Positions 16,397 through 26,293 of a stretch of DNA of 64,000 bases are shown here, in pieces. The position numbers were made by a program, and so were the translations under genes. The notes under the pieces are model-generated. The model did no database searches and was not told the DNA's origin. It worked only from the letters and a program-made list of their open reading frames with translations. Each line of letters begins with the position of its first letter. Position 1 is the stretch's first letter. This DNA comes from a candidate division FCPU426 bacterium. Lineage in GTDB: Bacteria > Oederibacteriota > Muellerivitia > Muellerivitales > DAHXKG01. The stretch covers positions 1 through 64,000 of the forward strand of contig DAHXKG010000004.1 in the NCBI GenBank assembly GCA_027366525.1, written 5' to 3'.

Positions 16397-17137
16397 ATGA
16401 CCACTAAATTGCCATCGAATCGCAGGGTCGCGCTCATTACCGGTGCGGGAAGCTTAATTGGAACCGCCATTAGTGAAAAATTAGCGAGTGAAGGTTATCA
16501 TCTGATATTGCATTATCAACACGCAAAAGCAAACGTTAGCCATTTAGCGAAACGATTGCGCTCGCAGGGAATTTCAACGGCAGTATTTCACGCCGATTTC
16601 CAGTCAGTTCCATTTGATTGTACTTCACTCATTCAGATTCTAAAACAATGGGGTCAATTAAATGTATTGATTAACAACGCATCAGTATTTTTAAAGACAC
16701 CATGTTCCTCATTTGAGGCACAAACTTGGGAAACTATTTTTAAAATAAACGTTTGGGCTCCTTATTTTTTAATTCATAAGACATTAAAATTTTTGAAGCG
16801 GGGTTCAGGATGTATTATTAACCTGACCGATATCTATGCAGACCATCCTTTGTTGAAGGATCATGTGGCGTATTGTGCATCAAAGGCCGCTTTGAAAAAT
16901 ATCACACAATCGCTGGCGGTGACGTTAGGCCCTCACATTCGGGTTAATGCAGTTGCCCCTGGAGGGATTTCATTTCCATCCACATATACGAAAACCCAGA
17001 AAAAAGCACTGATGGAGAAATCTGCTTTGAAACGAGCAGGTACGGCCAATGAAATCGCACAGGCCGTTTTTTCATTACTCTCCAATTCATTTATTACAGG
17101 CCAAACACTTCGGGTGGATGGGGGAAGATTGATTTAA
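16397..17137 (+). CDS. Short-chain dehydrogenase, FolM/pteridine reductase-like
   Basis: 246-residue classical SDR. Rossmann motif TGAGSLIGTAI, NNAS at about residue 93, catalytic Ser replaced by Thr or Asp in the NLTDIYADHP stretch, then YCASK (Tyr and Lys of the active site) and RVNAVAPG. The TDIYADHPL segment before the YxxxK resembles FolM and PTR1, which reduce dihydromonapterin or pterins, more than FabG, which has a Ser there. It overlaps the convergent folB-folK gene by four bases at the 3' end, which supports a folate or pterin role. FabG-like reductase is the alternative. Confidence 0.72.
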   Translation: MTTKLPSNRRVALITGAGSLIGTAISEKLASEGYHLILHYQHAKANVSHLAKRLRSQGISTAVFHADFQSVPFDCTSLIQILKQWGQLNVLINNASVFLKTPCSSFEAQTWETIFKINVWAPYFLIHKTLKFLKRGSGCIINLTDIYADHPLLKDHVAYCASKAALKNITQSLAVTLGPHIRVNAVAPGGISFPSTYTKTQKKALMEKSALKRAGTANEIAQAVFSLLSNSFITGQTLRVDGGRLI

Positions 17138-18012
17138 TCAGCCGTGGGAATAAAAGGATCCATCGTTGAGGAGGGTAATCTTCGAATGGATTGATGTGGT
17201 TGGTGGAATTGGCTGGCAAGCTCAATTAATGTTTTTTGCTCCGAGGCGTGAAAAAAATTAGGGGAAATTTCTAGCAAGGGAAAAAAAACAAAGGCTTTAC
17301 TTAAAATATCCGGATGAGGGTCGAGGGGGTATTCAAGTGAAGAACTCGCAAGTATATCAATATCGAGGGTTCGAGGAGCATTTTTATTGACATGACGAAC
17401 GCGTCCGGCTTTTTTTTCAATTTGAGCAATCCATCGTTGAATTTTGAACCGTGGAAAAACGAATCCGGTTTCAACGACTAAGTTCCAAAAATATGGTTGG
17501 GAACGGAATCCCACTGGGGAAGTTTCATAAACATGAGAAATTTTTTTTAAAAAAAATATTTTATGAAGTTGTTGGAGAGCTCTATGTAAATGAAATTGCG
17601 GTTGAAGATTGGAACCGATGCCGAGATAAAGGCTGCTGGATTTGTTTTTTTGGGTAATTTCGATGCCCACGTCTTGAGATCCTCGGATGGCTTGGAGCTT
17701 GGAAATTCGTAGGGTGAGTTGGGGAAGATGAAAGTTTATGAGCAGATGCTGGGCAAGCGATTCCGCTAGTGTTTCAACCAAGTAGTAGCGGCTTTTAGAA
17801 ACAAAAGCAAGAATGGATTTGGCTATTTTTTTATAATTTAAAGCATATTGAATTTCATCATGAGAAGCGGCGAGATGAATATTCCAAGGAATTTTCAGAT
17901 CGATAGCAACCGTTTGTTTTTGAGTTCTCTCCCACTTAAAAATTCCAATGATACACTGAACCCGTAGTTGCTTAAGAAAAATATATTCAGAGGATGAGTC
18001 GACTTGAATCAT
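17134..18012 (-). CDS. folBK: Bifunctional FolB-FolK (dihydroneopterin aldolase / HPPK)
   Basis: A 292-residue fusion for two successive folate steps. The FolB part (about 1-120) has LRVQCIIGIFKWER, ALNYKKIAK, and YLVETLAESLA carrying the aldolase Glu. HPPK (about 127-270) has LYLGIGSN, SPVGFRSQPYFWNLV, and the ATP-binding GRVRHVNKNAPRTLDIDIL. It is the only intact gene on the minus strand in this window. It diverges from the YfhO-like gene across 98 bp and converges on the FolM-like gene. FolB and FolK fusions occur elsewhere (for example with FolP in eukaryotes). The trailing 20 residues are poorly conserved. Confidence 0.93.
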   Translation of the reverse strand: MIQVDSSSEYIFLKQLRVQCIIGIFKWERTQKQTVAIDLKIPWNIHLAASHDEIQYALNYKKIAKSILAFVSKSRYYLVETLAESLAQHLLINFHLPQLTLRISKLQAIRGSQDVGIEITQKNKSSSLYLGIGSNLQPQFHLHRALQQLHKIFFLKKISHVYETSPVGFRSQPYFWNLVVETGFVFPRFKIQRWIAQIEKKAGRVRHVNKNAPRTLDIDILASSSLEYPLDPHPDILSKAFVFFPLLEISPNFFHASEQKTLIELASQFHQPHQSIRRLPSSTMDPFIPTAD

Positions 18013-18110
18013 AAGTGCAGTTTGAGTTTAGTGAAAGAGGAAAGGATTTTCAAGAGATATTCATTGAATCTTCTTGGAGCTCCGAGTAGAGTAACTCTGC
18101 TAATTTCATC

Positions 18111-20417
18111 ATGAAAAAATTTACTATTGCGTTTACCATTCAATCGATTTTACTTTTAGCTTGTATTCTTGGGATATTTCATGCTGTTTTTTTCCCATTT
18201 TCAACACGCCTTGTTCTTTCTCGAGGGTTAGATCTACGAAGCCAGTTTATTCCATGGCGACAGTATGGTTTTAATCAGCTGAAACAGGGGCGCTTGGTGC
18301 TTTGGAACCCTTATGTGTTTTTGGGCACTCCATTTTTAGGATTAATTCAAACTGCACTCCTATATCCTTTGAATTGGATATATATGGTATTGCCTTTGGC
18401 ACAAGCAACCAACTTGGGAATTCTTTTGAATTTGTGGATTAGTGGTTTAGGAATGATAGCATGGATGCATTCCAAGCATCTTCATCCTAGTGCACAATTT
18501 TTGAGTGCTCTCATTTACGTGTTTGGGGGTGCTCAATTCATGCATCTGTATCCAGGCCACTTAAGTGTTCTCTGTACGGTCGCATGGATTCCCTTCGTGT
18601 TTTTGTTTGTTGAAAAATGGATGGAAACGTTAAAAATTCGATGGATGCTGTTGGGGACTGTTATTCTTGCGTTGCAAATTTTAGCGGGTCAGATTCAATA
18701 TGCCTATTATACGGGAATCATGGTTTTCATTTATATTGCGATGAATGTGAAGTTTAGCGAAGATGGAATTAAGAAAATTGGCGGTATTCTGATAGCCTAT
18801 TTAGGGGCGGTGGCTTTAACGGCCATTCAGTTTTTAACCAGTTGGGTCACTGCCTTAGAGTGCTGGAGAAATCATGGACTGCCATTAAAAGTTGCAGGAA
18901 GTTTTTCATTCCCTCCGGAAAATATGCTGACTTTAATTTTTCCTGATTTTTTTGGGAACTTAAGGCAAGTTCCATATTGGGGAAGATGGTATCTTTGGGA
19001 AACCTCCATTTTTATTGGCATTACAGCGAGTTTGCTTGCTCTTTATGGAACCCGATATGGGAGCGTTCAACAGAAAAAGCACGCAGGATGGTTGGCAGGA
19101 ATATCCTTTTTCCTTTCGTTAGGACTTTATTCGCCGGCTTTCCCATTATGGTGCCGATGGATTCCGTATTTTAATCACTTCCGTGGAGATGCTAAATTCA
19201 ATATTTTTGTTTGTCTTTTTTTGGCAGTTTTAGCCGGTATTGGATTAGATCAGTTGATGACTCAAGAAATACATTTTTCAATCGGATATATCGCATTTAT
19301 TATTGGAATGTTTTGTGGTGTTGTGGATTTTTGGGGATATTGGGAATTTAAAAAAAACAGTAACCTGCTCTGGTATTCCATGCTTAAAGCAATTCCTTGG
19401 TTTGAATATAAGTTTGGAAAAGTTGCTCATTTTCTTCATTCATCAGTGTGGAATCAAGTGCAAATGCTTCAAATCAAGGATCTTGGCATGTGCTCATTGG
19501 TTTGTTTTTTATTTTTCCTAATTCTATATTTTTCAAAATCCAAACCCTTTTTTCGATATGGATTAGTTATTTTGGCAGGGTTCGAATTGTTGGGGTTTGC
19601 AAAAAATTATTGTCCCACATTTTCTTTGAGCCATTTAAAAAATATGGATCAAAAAATTGAAGCATTTTTAAAACAGCATCCAACATCCGACCGAACATTT
19701 GGACTCAATAATCAAGCAATCTTGATTCATGCGTTTGACATTGCAGGATATGATTCATTGATTTTGAGTCATTATGTCCAATTAATGCTTCAAACTCAGA
19801 AACATTTAACTTCGGATGTTTTTGGAAGTTCAGAACTTAAACATTTTTCGCGTTGGTTTCGTTTTTTGAGACTCAAGTATTTTTTTGAATTGAACTATCA
19901 CACGGGTGAGGTGAGAGTTTTAAAAGCGCCTTGGAAACCCTTGCCCGAGTTTTTGATACTGCATCATTGGCAAGTCATCCATCATCGAAAAAAGCTGATT
20001 GATCAGTTGCTCAATCCGGCCTTTCATCCGCGTCAAATGGTTTATCTCAATCATCCGCCGGATCCATTACCCAATGCAGATGCAACTGAAAAAAAATTTC
20101 GTGTCGTGAACTTGAATCCAGATCGGCTGGACATTAGCGTATATTTGTCCCATGCGGCTCTGTTACTCATGACCAATGCCTATGATCCTGGATGGCGAGC
20201 GGTTGCTTTACCCAACAGCGTTCAGTCCAAGTATGATGTCTTACAGGCAGATGACTTGTTTCAAGTAATTCCTTTGAAATCAGGATGGAATCACTTTAAA
20301 ATGATTTATAGACCGTGGGCTTATGTATGGGGCAAGTGGATTTCCATCATAACATTGGGATTACTAGGACTAAGTACATTGGTCGGTTGGTGGATGATTA
20401 AGAAGCGAGAAGGGTGA
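18111..20417 (+). CDS. YfhO-like polytopic membrane protein
   Basis: A 768-residue protein with about a dozen membrane helices over the first 510 residues and a soluble C-terminal domain, then one last helix before a basic end. SRGLDLRSQFIPWRQYG near the start and PPENMLTLIFPDFFG are hallmarks of the YfhO family, a GT-C-like group linked in Firmicutes to lipoteichoic acid glycosylation. The substrate here is unknown. Cytosolic gene neighbours are not informative. The ATG at 18111 lacks a strong ribosome site. It ends 10 bp before metF. Confidence 0.8.
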   Translation: MKKFTIAFTIQSILLLACILGIFHAVFFPFSTRLVLSRGLDLRSQFIPWRQYGFNQLKQGRLVLWNPYVFLGTPFLGLIQTALLYPLNWIYMVLPLAQATNLGILLNLWISGLGMIAWMHSKHLHPSAQFLSALIYVFGGAQFMHLYPGHLSVLCTVAWIPFVFLFVEKWMETLKIRWMLLGTVILALQILAGQIQYAYYTGIMVFIYIAMNVKFSEDGIKKIGGILIAYLGAVALTAIQFLTSWVTALECWRNHGLPLKVAGSFSFPPENMLTLIFPDFFGNLRQVPYWGRWYLWETSIFIGITASLLALYGTRYGSVQQKKHAGWLAGISFFLSLGLYSPAFPLWCRWIPYFNHFRGDAKFNIFVCLFLAVLAGIGLDQLMTQEIHFSIGYIAFIIGMFCGVVDFWGYWEFKKNSNLLWYSMLKAIPWFEYKFGKVAHFLHSSVWNQVQMLQIKDLGMCSLVCFLFFLILYFSKSKPFFRYGLVILAGFELLGFAKNYCPTFSLSHLKNMDQKIEAFLKQHPTSDRTFGLNNQAILIHAFDIAGYDSLILSHYVQLMLQTQKHLTSDVFGSSELKHFSRWFRFLRLKYFFELNYHTGEVRVLKAPWKPLPEFLILHHWQVIHHRKKLIDQLLNPAFHPRQMVYLNHPPDPLPNADATEKKFRVVNLNPDRLDISVYLSHAALLLMTNAYDPGWRAVALPNSVQSKYDVLQADDLFQVIPLKSGWNHFKMIYRPWAYVWGKWISIITLGLLGLSTLVGWWMIKKREG

Positions 20418-20427
20418 GGGCCCAAGG

Positions 20428-21303
20428 ATGAAAATTGATAAAATTTTTAGTAGTAAAAAACCAGTGATTTCATTTGAGTTTTTTCCGCCGAAACGCGATG
20501 GGAATTTGGAAAAATTATTTGAAGCCATTGAGGACATTCAATCGATTCATCCGGATTTTGTTTCGATTACCTATGGTGCTGGAGGCGGGACTCGAGAAAT
20601 GACATTTGAAATAGCAATTCGCATGAAACGCATAGGCGTATGTCCGTTGGTTCATCTGACTTGTATCGGACACACCCGTGAAGAAATTCGAATTTTATTG
20701 AAACAACTACAGCAAGAAGGCATCGAAAATATTTTGGCGTTGAGAGGCGATCCTCCTAAATCCTTATCCGGTTCAATGCCTCCGTCCCAAGAAATAAAGT
20801 ACGCGAGCGAATTAGTTCATTTGATTCGACAAGAAAATTTTCCATTTTCTGTTGGAGTCGCGGCCTATCCCGAAGGACATCCAGAAGCTCGGGATCGTCA
20901 GACGGATTTTGGGTATTTGAAATCGAAAATCAATCAAGGAGCCCATTTCGCGATTACGCAGCTTTTTTTTGATAATCAAGACTATTTTCAATTAGTCCAA
21001 TGGCTTCAACAGCAGGCAATATCGATTCCGATTCAACCGGGTATTTGGATTTTGACGGATTATCAACAAATTCAAAAAATTGTTTCCTTGTCGCATTCCA
21101 AATTTCCAGAAGTGCTGAATGAAAAAATCAAAAGAGTTCAGGAGGATTCGGTAGCCGTAACCGAAGCTGGGATTGAATACGCGACCCGTCAGTGTCAGGA
21201 ATTGCTTCAGTTGGGAGCTCCAGGCATTCATTTTTATACAATGAATAAGAGTTATGCCGCCTTGCGGGTCTATCGGAACCTGAAACAGGCCGGATGTATC
21301 TAA
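20428..21303 (+). CDS. metF: 5,10-methylenetetrahydrofolate reductase
   Basis: FAD enzyme that makes 5-methyl-THF for methionine synthesis. It is 291 residues long, with SFEFFPPKRDGN at the N-terminus (catalytic Glu in FEFFPP), SITYGAGGGTRE, HLTCIGHTREEI, LALRGDPP, VGVAAYPEGHPEA, and TQLFFDNQDYF, all family signatures. Its substrate depends on the folate genes elsewhere in the window. 218 bp with tandem promoters separates it from the next operon. Confidence 0.97.
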   Translation: MKIDKIFSSKKPVISFEFFPPKRDGNLEKLFEAIEDIQSIHPDFVSITYGAGGGTREMTFEIAIRMKRIGVCPLVHLTCIGHTREEIRILLKQLQQEGIENILALRGDPPKSLSGSMPPSQEIKYASELVHLIRQENFPFSVGVAAYPEGHPEARDRQTDFGYLKSKINQGAHFAITQLFFDNQDYFQLVQWLQQQAISIPIQPGIWILTDYQQIQKIVSLSHSKFPEVLNEKIKRVQEDSVAVTEAGIEYATRQCQELLQLGAPGIHFYTMNKSYAALRVYRNLKQAGCI

Positions 21304-21361
21304 TTTACAGAGAATTTAAAAGAATTACCTAAAAATTAATGGTTTTCGAAACGTTAAACTT

Positions 21362-21402
21362 TGTTATACTCTCTTTGATATTATTATGAAAAATGTTATA
21401 AT
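21362..21402 (+). promoter_or_regulatory. Tandem extended -10 promoters of the minor-pilin operon
   Basis: TGTTATACT (21362-21370) and TGTTATAAT (21394-21402) lie 32 bp apart. The second has TTGATA at 21375-21380, 16 bp upstream, as a -35. Both point to the PilX-like gene at 21522. The leader would be about 115 nt; a GAGGAG ribosome site precedes the ATG. Confidence 0.7.
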
Positions 21403-21521
21403 ACATTCAAATAGAATTTATGTAGTTCCCTTCAAACTGCAGGTGCCCTTGCAGCCATATCAAAGTATCTCAGTGATTTAGAAATATGATTCATCCAAGT
21501 CCAAGGTATTGAGGAGATCGC

Positions 21522-22838
21522 ATGGGGCCATCTGATATTTATCAGGATAAAAAAACAACGCGACGGCAATGTCGACATTCACAAGCAGGATCGGCCTTAA
21601 TCGTTTCGATTATGATGGTGATGGTGGCCTTTATGCTTTCTTATGTAGGGCTTCAATTGATTACGAATTCCAATCAAGCGAGTACCCAACAGGAGCTTTA
21701 TACGGCGGAGGCGCAAAATGTGGCTCGATCGGGTATCCGCGATGCACTGCAGTGGTTTCAAGCCAAAAATGTAGTTGCAGAAGGGGATGCGACTCCCGCT
21801 GTTGCCTATCCAGATGGTGCTTTTGAACCTCAAAGCAGTACGAATCCCGCTTACTCGGATACGATGGATGCGACGATTGGGATGGTTCAAGAATATCCCA
21901 TTGCGCCCAATGGAGTTCTTTGGGGACGATATGAAGTTCCGCGGCAGGGACCTTCCCCAACTCCTTATGTGTCACTCGCGGCTCATGATATTTCTGCTCA
22001 AATGATTCCGGGAGACACAGATGGTCAGGGCAATGTTTGGTCAGTGTCAAGCATTGGATATGTTTTTGCAAATCGGAATCCTTCAATACCATTTGATCAA
22101 TATCCGAATAAAGTTTTAGCCAAAACGGAGGTCACCACACATTTTTATAAACTTAGTTTAGTTTTACCAGCCGATGGTCCTGCTTTTTCAAGTAATGGCG
22201 CTTCCGTTTCACTGAACTATAATGGAGAGGCAGAAGAGGGAAGTACGGGGACATGCTCGATTGGGGTTACGGAAAATGTATCCAATATTTATGTTGCAAG
22301 TGGCGGGGTAACACAAGGGCCAGCGACTTTAATTCCAGCTGCTTCGTTAGCTGTGAGCGAAGTATTTCCAGGGATGAGTTTGAATCAATTAGCAGGAATA
22401 GCAGATAATTATACACCGACCTCACTGGTTCCAACCGATATGGGAAAAAATTTATATACACTGCCCAGCGGAGCGCTGATTTTTATCAATGCCAATTCTG
22501 GTTCGGGAACGGTCACATTTAATGCGACCTATACTTTCAATGCAACGAATTCGGTGTTGATTGTCGATGGCAATTTGGATGTTGAACCGTATGCGGATGC
22601 CTACTTTAGTGGATTTATTTATGTGACAGGAACGGCCATAATTAAAGAACCGGCAAATATTACTGGAGCAATTATTGCGGTAAATGGGCTTGAATTAAGT
22701 GAACCATCCGCGGGAGATATTGCACAGATTATTTATAGTACCAGTGAAATTCAAGCGGCGGAACAAGTATTGGAAACGTATCGAAAAAACAGTGCGGAGA
22801 CCTTGCAAGAGACAGGGCTTCCACCTCCAGGGTATTAG
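21522..22838 (+). CDS. PilX-like minor pilus protein
   Basis: 438 residues. A 27-residue basic N-terminal segment leads to GSALIVSIMMVMVAFMLSYV and then YTAEAQNVARSGIRDAL, the PilX N-terminal pattern. Glu5 of classical pilins is absent, as in other PilX-type proteins, so PilD processing is uncertain. A Ser/Thr/Asn-rich middle follows. Residues 310-400 form regular short strands (GNLDVEPYADAYFSGFIYV and similar) like a beta-solenoid or polymer-forming domain. GAGGAG precedes the ATG. It is the first of three genes whose products probably form a pilus tip or priming complex (inference). No PilY1 adhesin gene is visible in this operon. Confidence 0.8.
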   Translation: MGPSDIYQDKKTTRRQCRHSQAGSALIVSIMMVMVAFMLSYVGLQLITNSNQASTQQELYTAEAQNVARSGIRDALQWFQAKNVVAEGDATPAVAYPDGAFEPQSSTNPAYSDTMDATIGMVQEYPIAPNGVLWGRYEVPRQGPSPTPYVSLAAHDISAQMIPGDTDGQGNVWSVSSIGYVFANRNPSIPFDQYPNKVLAKTEVTTHFYKLSLVLPADGPAFSSNGASVSLNYNGEAEEGSTGTCSIGVTENVSNIYVASGGVTQGPATLIPAASLAVSEVFPGMSLNQLAGIADNYTPTSLVPTDMGKNLYTLPSGALIFINANSGSGTVTFNATYTFNATNSVLIVDGNLDVEPYADAYFSGFIYVTGTAIIKEPANITGAIIAVNGLELSEPSAGDIAQIIYSTSEIQAAEQVLETYRKNSAETLQETGLPPPGY

Positions 22839-22852
22839 AAAGGGAGGGTTAA

Positions 22853-25800
22853 ATGAAAAAGTTTAATCAACAAGGACTGACCATTGTTGAAGTCTTGATT
22901 TCGGTTGTAATTCTAGGAATTGCCGCGGCATCCTTGGTTGCCATCCAGACATTTATGAGTAATCAGACACAAGCGATTCGAGACAAAACGTTTGCTTCTC
23001 AAAAGGCGATGCAGATGATGGAGGAATTACGAGCCTATGCTTCTGCACAAGGCGTTAGTGTTTTGGATCAATTTAGTGATCCAGTCAGCACCTATCCAAC
23101 GATTTTAACCACCGATGCCAATGTTACAGTTCCAGGGAACCCGTTGAGTGGTAATATTCAGGAACCGTATGGATGGCGATATCTTCGACATATTTTGATT
23201 GCTCCGGTTATTCATAATATTTTTGAACGGCAATGCACGGTGGATGTTTATTTAGCATCTCCAACCGATCCAACGCAACCTTCGCAAACATTAGCACAAG
23301 TGTCGGCCATTTTGTCGACCACTGGGACCTCATTTTATCCCACCCAAGTTATGGATATGTATGTCTTAGGGATTCCGAATGTTCCAGGATGGTGGGTTTT
23401 ACAATCCGAACTTCCTCCAACATTAGATGCGATGGTCAATCAAATTGAAGCCAATAATCCAGGTCTCCAAATAAGAGTGCATTGGATTCATCGACTGTCT
23501 TATGGTCGAGATCAATTGTATCGTCCCTATATTAATTCGAGTTATACCACCAGCAGTGCTCCGATGTCCTATGCTTATTTTTATCCAGGGGCGGTAACTA
23601 CCGATAGTGGAGCCACCGTTGATTTTTATCAACCGGATCAATTGGATGGTCAGGATTGGTCGGATCAATATGGCGGAGTTTTAAATGAAGATGGGACCAT
23701 TACGTCTAATGCTTTGGAATTGGAAAATAACCACGCTTATGCATTTGCGGATATGTTTAATAATGCTGATCGGTATCCGGAAGAAGTCAAGCGATATGAT
23801 GAAGCTGTTTCGAATGCCAAAGCCGCAGGACAACCCACACCCGATATTTCTTTACAAATGCTGTTAGAAGAAATGCAGGAAACACCCGTTGCCGGACAGC
23901 CCTCTTCCTTTGCAAATGCGATGCTTCTTAATATGCATGGAGAATTGTTGGCGTATCCTCCGCTTCGAGATTATTCCGATGCAGCCAAGGATCCTTGGGA
24001 ATTTCCAGATGAACGGGTGGTGACTCAACCCGATGATTTGGAATTTGCGAGTGGATCAACGATTACGTTGCGAACCTATGCCTATGAGTATCCCGATGAT
24101 TACGGAACCACGGCTGCGGTTTCGATGACCTCTATTTTTTTCCCAAACTTGACGATTAATTCAGGCGATATTGCGGTTAGTGCGATCGTGGGCAATGCTT
24201 CAGTCACTTATGTAATGCAGACAGCAGTGCCCTATCCAGGCTCAGGTCCGGTATCCTTCCCAGAATATTCAATTTCCATGGGTACGAATGCTAGTGGAGA
24301 AACCGGAACATTGATCACGCTCTATGATACGCCCTTATCATGTCCGAGTGGACCCGGCGATGGGGGATTACCTCAAGCATGGATTTTAGATGGAATGGAA
24401 TACATTCCCTGTCAAGTGGAACCTCCCAACGATGGTGTTTCCTATAATTTGACCAATACCAGTGTTGGTCCTAAAAATACCGCACGGTGGTTTATTACCA
24501 TTTTACCAGGTGCTTTTAGCACGATGAGCAATGGAAGTCCGGCGACGCAGATTACAGTCGATACGCGTATGGGTGTAACAACGACGCTGTCCGATGGAGC
24601 CATAACAACGGATTTAAATACGGGTGAGTATGATGATCCTGATGCTAATCCAGTTGTGAATTTGCCAGATTTATCAAGAACTTATTTTTGGGTTGGAGTT
24701 GCTCCTCCCGTGGTCGAACAATATCAAATGATGGGTGATCCCCGGGATTGCCCCTATCGTGATGTTGAACAATCAGGCCGCTACAATCCTTATTTTACAG
24801 CGGTTCCTGCTCAATATACGGAATTTCCAATGGCAACCAATGGGTGGGCGGGTAATACATGGAAAGGTATAACCGGTAATGACATTGATATTCCTCGAGT
24901 TTTAGAAATGTATCGCAATGCGTTGTTAACGAGTCAAGGGATTTGGAGCAATATTAGTGGATGGAGTGATTATTATGCTTCATGTGGGGGAGATTTTGGA
25001 AGCGATCAGTCTCCTTTCACCAATAGTTTGGATTTTTTTAACGGTATGCCCTGGGAGGATAATGCAAGTCATGTTGCTGTTGACACGATTATGAATGGAA
25101 ATCTTTCTCCAATTATGCAGAATAAAATTGTCGCCTCGTCGAATAATCAATGGTGCTCTGTTCCATGGGATGGCGAACTTTATCCAGACTATGACTATAG
25201 CGAGTGGGTTTCTGAAGGAAATTTACCAACGATTCAAGCTGGGCAATCGGCAGGAATGACGACCTTTTATTTGGCAGATTATAGCAACCAAACCCTTCAA
25301 GCGACATCGGGTGTGACGTTTTTTGTCAACGCAAGTAACGGGATGGAGAATCGTAGTGTTTGTTCTGCATTAGGGGAAACGGCCTGTACTTCATTTTTTG
25401 AGGGAGGACCGTTCGGTATTCAGGCTATTTCCTCTGGATCGACGAATATGAGTAATGCAACAACTTTGGCACTACAGACGGGGACCTTATTTAATGTGAA
25501 TATTACCAATCCCTTAAATGCCACGCGTCCGTTTAGCTATGATAATACCTTGGGTAATGGAAATCCTCCTGAATGGTCACAAACAACAGTTTATCCACAC
25601 ACTACGGTGACGATTCCATCCCCACCTGCATCACTCGGTCCACGTATTTTTTATCCGAGTGAGAATATGAATGGGCAAACTGCTTATGGGAGCGGGGTAT
25701 TGGAAATGCAGTATGTTCCCACGACGGCGTCCACTCCTGAAACTCAAACCGCTTATGTGGTTGATAATGGTATTAATTTTGCCGCATCCAGTGGATCGGA

Positions 25801-26293
25801 ACCGATTGTTGAATTTGCACTCATCGGGACATTAAGAACCTTTTTAGATGGCGGACTTTATTCGGGTGCTTCGCATATTGTTCAGGTTCCTTTGGTTAGT
25901 ATTTTAACTCCAGAACCCTCTTCTGAATATGGATCATCGACTCCCATTGTTCCTATTACATGGAGTGCAGTTTACAATGGATGGATTTCGGGAACCATGT
26001 ATACACCAGAATATCCTAATCCGTATACAGCAGATAATGGCGTTTCTTTGGTATATGATGTCACGTATTCGCCAGATGAAAGCCATTGGTATTATTGCCA
26101 AGATGGATCACCAGTAACTCAAGAAGGTGATTATAAAACAACACCGGCATCGGAACTTTTATCGACGTCATCCTATAATTGGAATGTTACAGGATTGCCG
26201 ACAGGGGTTTATGATCTTCGGGTTGATTGCTATCGAGAGGACTATTATTTAGATTATGCCTATGATACGATCCAAATTTATATCAGCCAGTAA
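22853..26293 (+). CDS. Giant minor pseudopilin (PilV-like N-terminus, 1146 residues)
   Basis: The N-terminus is a full class III prepilin signal: KKFNQQG, cleavage, LTIVEVLISVVILGI, with Glu at mature position 5, then the usual helix with FASQKAMQMMEELRAYA. Typical PilV proteins have 150-250 residues; this one continues for about 1000 residues of Tyr, Pro, Asn, Thr and Ser-rich extracellular sequence with scattered Cys. The last 130 residues resemble an Ig/FN3 fold (VPITWSAVYNGWISG, then SYNWNVTGLPTGVYDLRVDC). GGAGGG precedes the ATG. I infer a tip-located adhesin that replaces PilY1. The next ORF starts inside its final 38 bases. Confidence 0.85.
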   Translation: MKKFNQQGLTIVEVLISVVILGIAAASLVAIQTFMSNQTQAIRDKTFASQKAMQMMEELRAYASAQGVSVLDQFSDPVSTYPTILTTDANVTVPGNPLSGNIQEPYGWRYLRHILIAPVIHNIFERQCTVDVYLASPTDPTQPSQTLAQVSAILSTTGTSFYPTQVMDMYVLGIPNVPGWWVLQSELPPTLDAMVNQIEANNPGLQIRVHWIHRLSYGRDQLYRPYINSSYTTSSAPMSYAYFYPGAVTTDSGATVDFYQPDQLDGQDWSDQYGGVLNEDGTITSNALELENNHAYAFADMFNNADRYPEEVKRYDEAVSNAKAAGQPTPDISLQMLLEEMQETPVAGQPSSFANAMLLNMHGELLAYPPLRDYSDAAKDPWEFPDERVVTQPDDLEFASGSTITLRTYAYEYPDDYGTTAAVSMTSIFFPNLTINSGDIAVSAIVGNASVTYVMQTAVPYPGSGPVSFPEYSISMGTNASGETGTLITLYDTPLSCPSGPGDGGLPQAWILDGMEYIPCQVEPPNDGVSYNLTNTSVGPKNTARWFITILPGAFSTMSNGSPATQITVDTRMGVTTTLSDGAITTDLNTGEYDDPDANPVVNLPDLSRTYFWVGVAPPVVEQYQMMGDPRDCPYRDVEQSGRYNPYFTAVPAQYTEFPMATNGWAGNTWKGITGNDIDIPRVLEMYRNALLTSQGIWSNISGWSDYYASCGGDFGSDQSPFTNSLDFFNGMPWEDNASHVAVDTIMNGNLSPIMQNKIVASSNNQWCSVPWDGELYPDYDYSEWVSEGNLPTIQAGQSAGMTTFYLADYSNQTLQATSGVTFFVNASNGMENRSVCSALGETACTSFFEGGPFGIQAISSGSTNMSNATTLALQTGTLFNVNITNPLNATRPFSYDNTLGNGNPPEWSQTTVYPHTTVTIPSPPASLGPRIFYPSENMNGQTAYGSGVLEMQYVPTTASTPETQTAYVVDNGINFAASSGSEPIVEFALIGTLRTFLDGGLYSGASHIVQVPLVSILTPEPSSEYGSSTPIVPITWSAVYNGWISGTMYTPEYPNPYTADNGVSLVYDVTYSPDESHWYYCQDGSPVTQEGDYKTTPASELLSTSSYNWNVTGLPTGVYDLRVDCYREDYYLDYAYDTIQIYISQ

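Noticed and set aside
21597-22092. Long minus-strand ORFs within the PilX-like gene
   Set aside because: Out-of-frame shadows with low-complexity His/Arg-rich translations and no ribosome sites.
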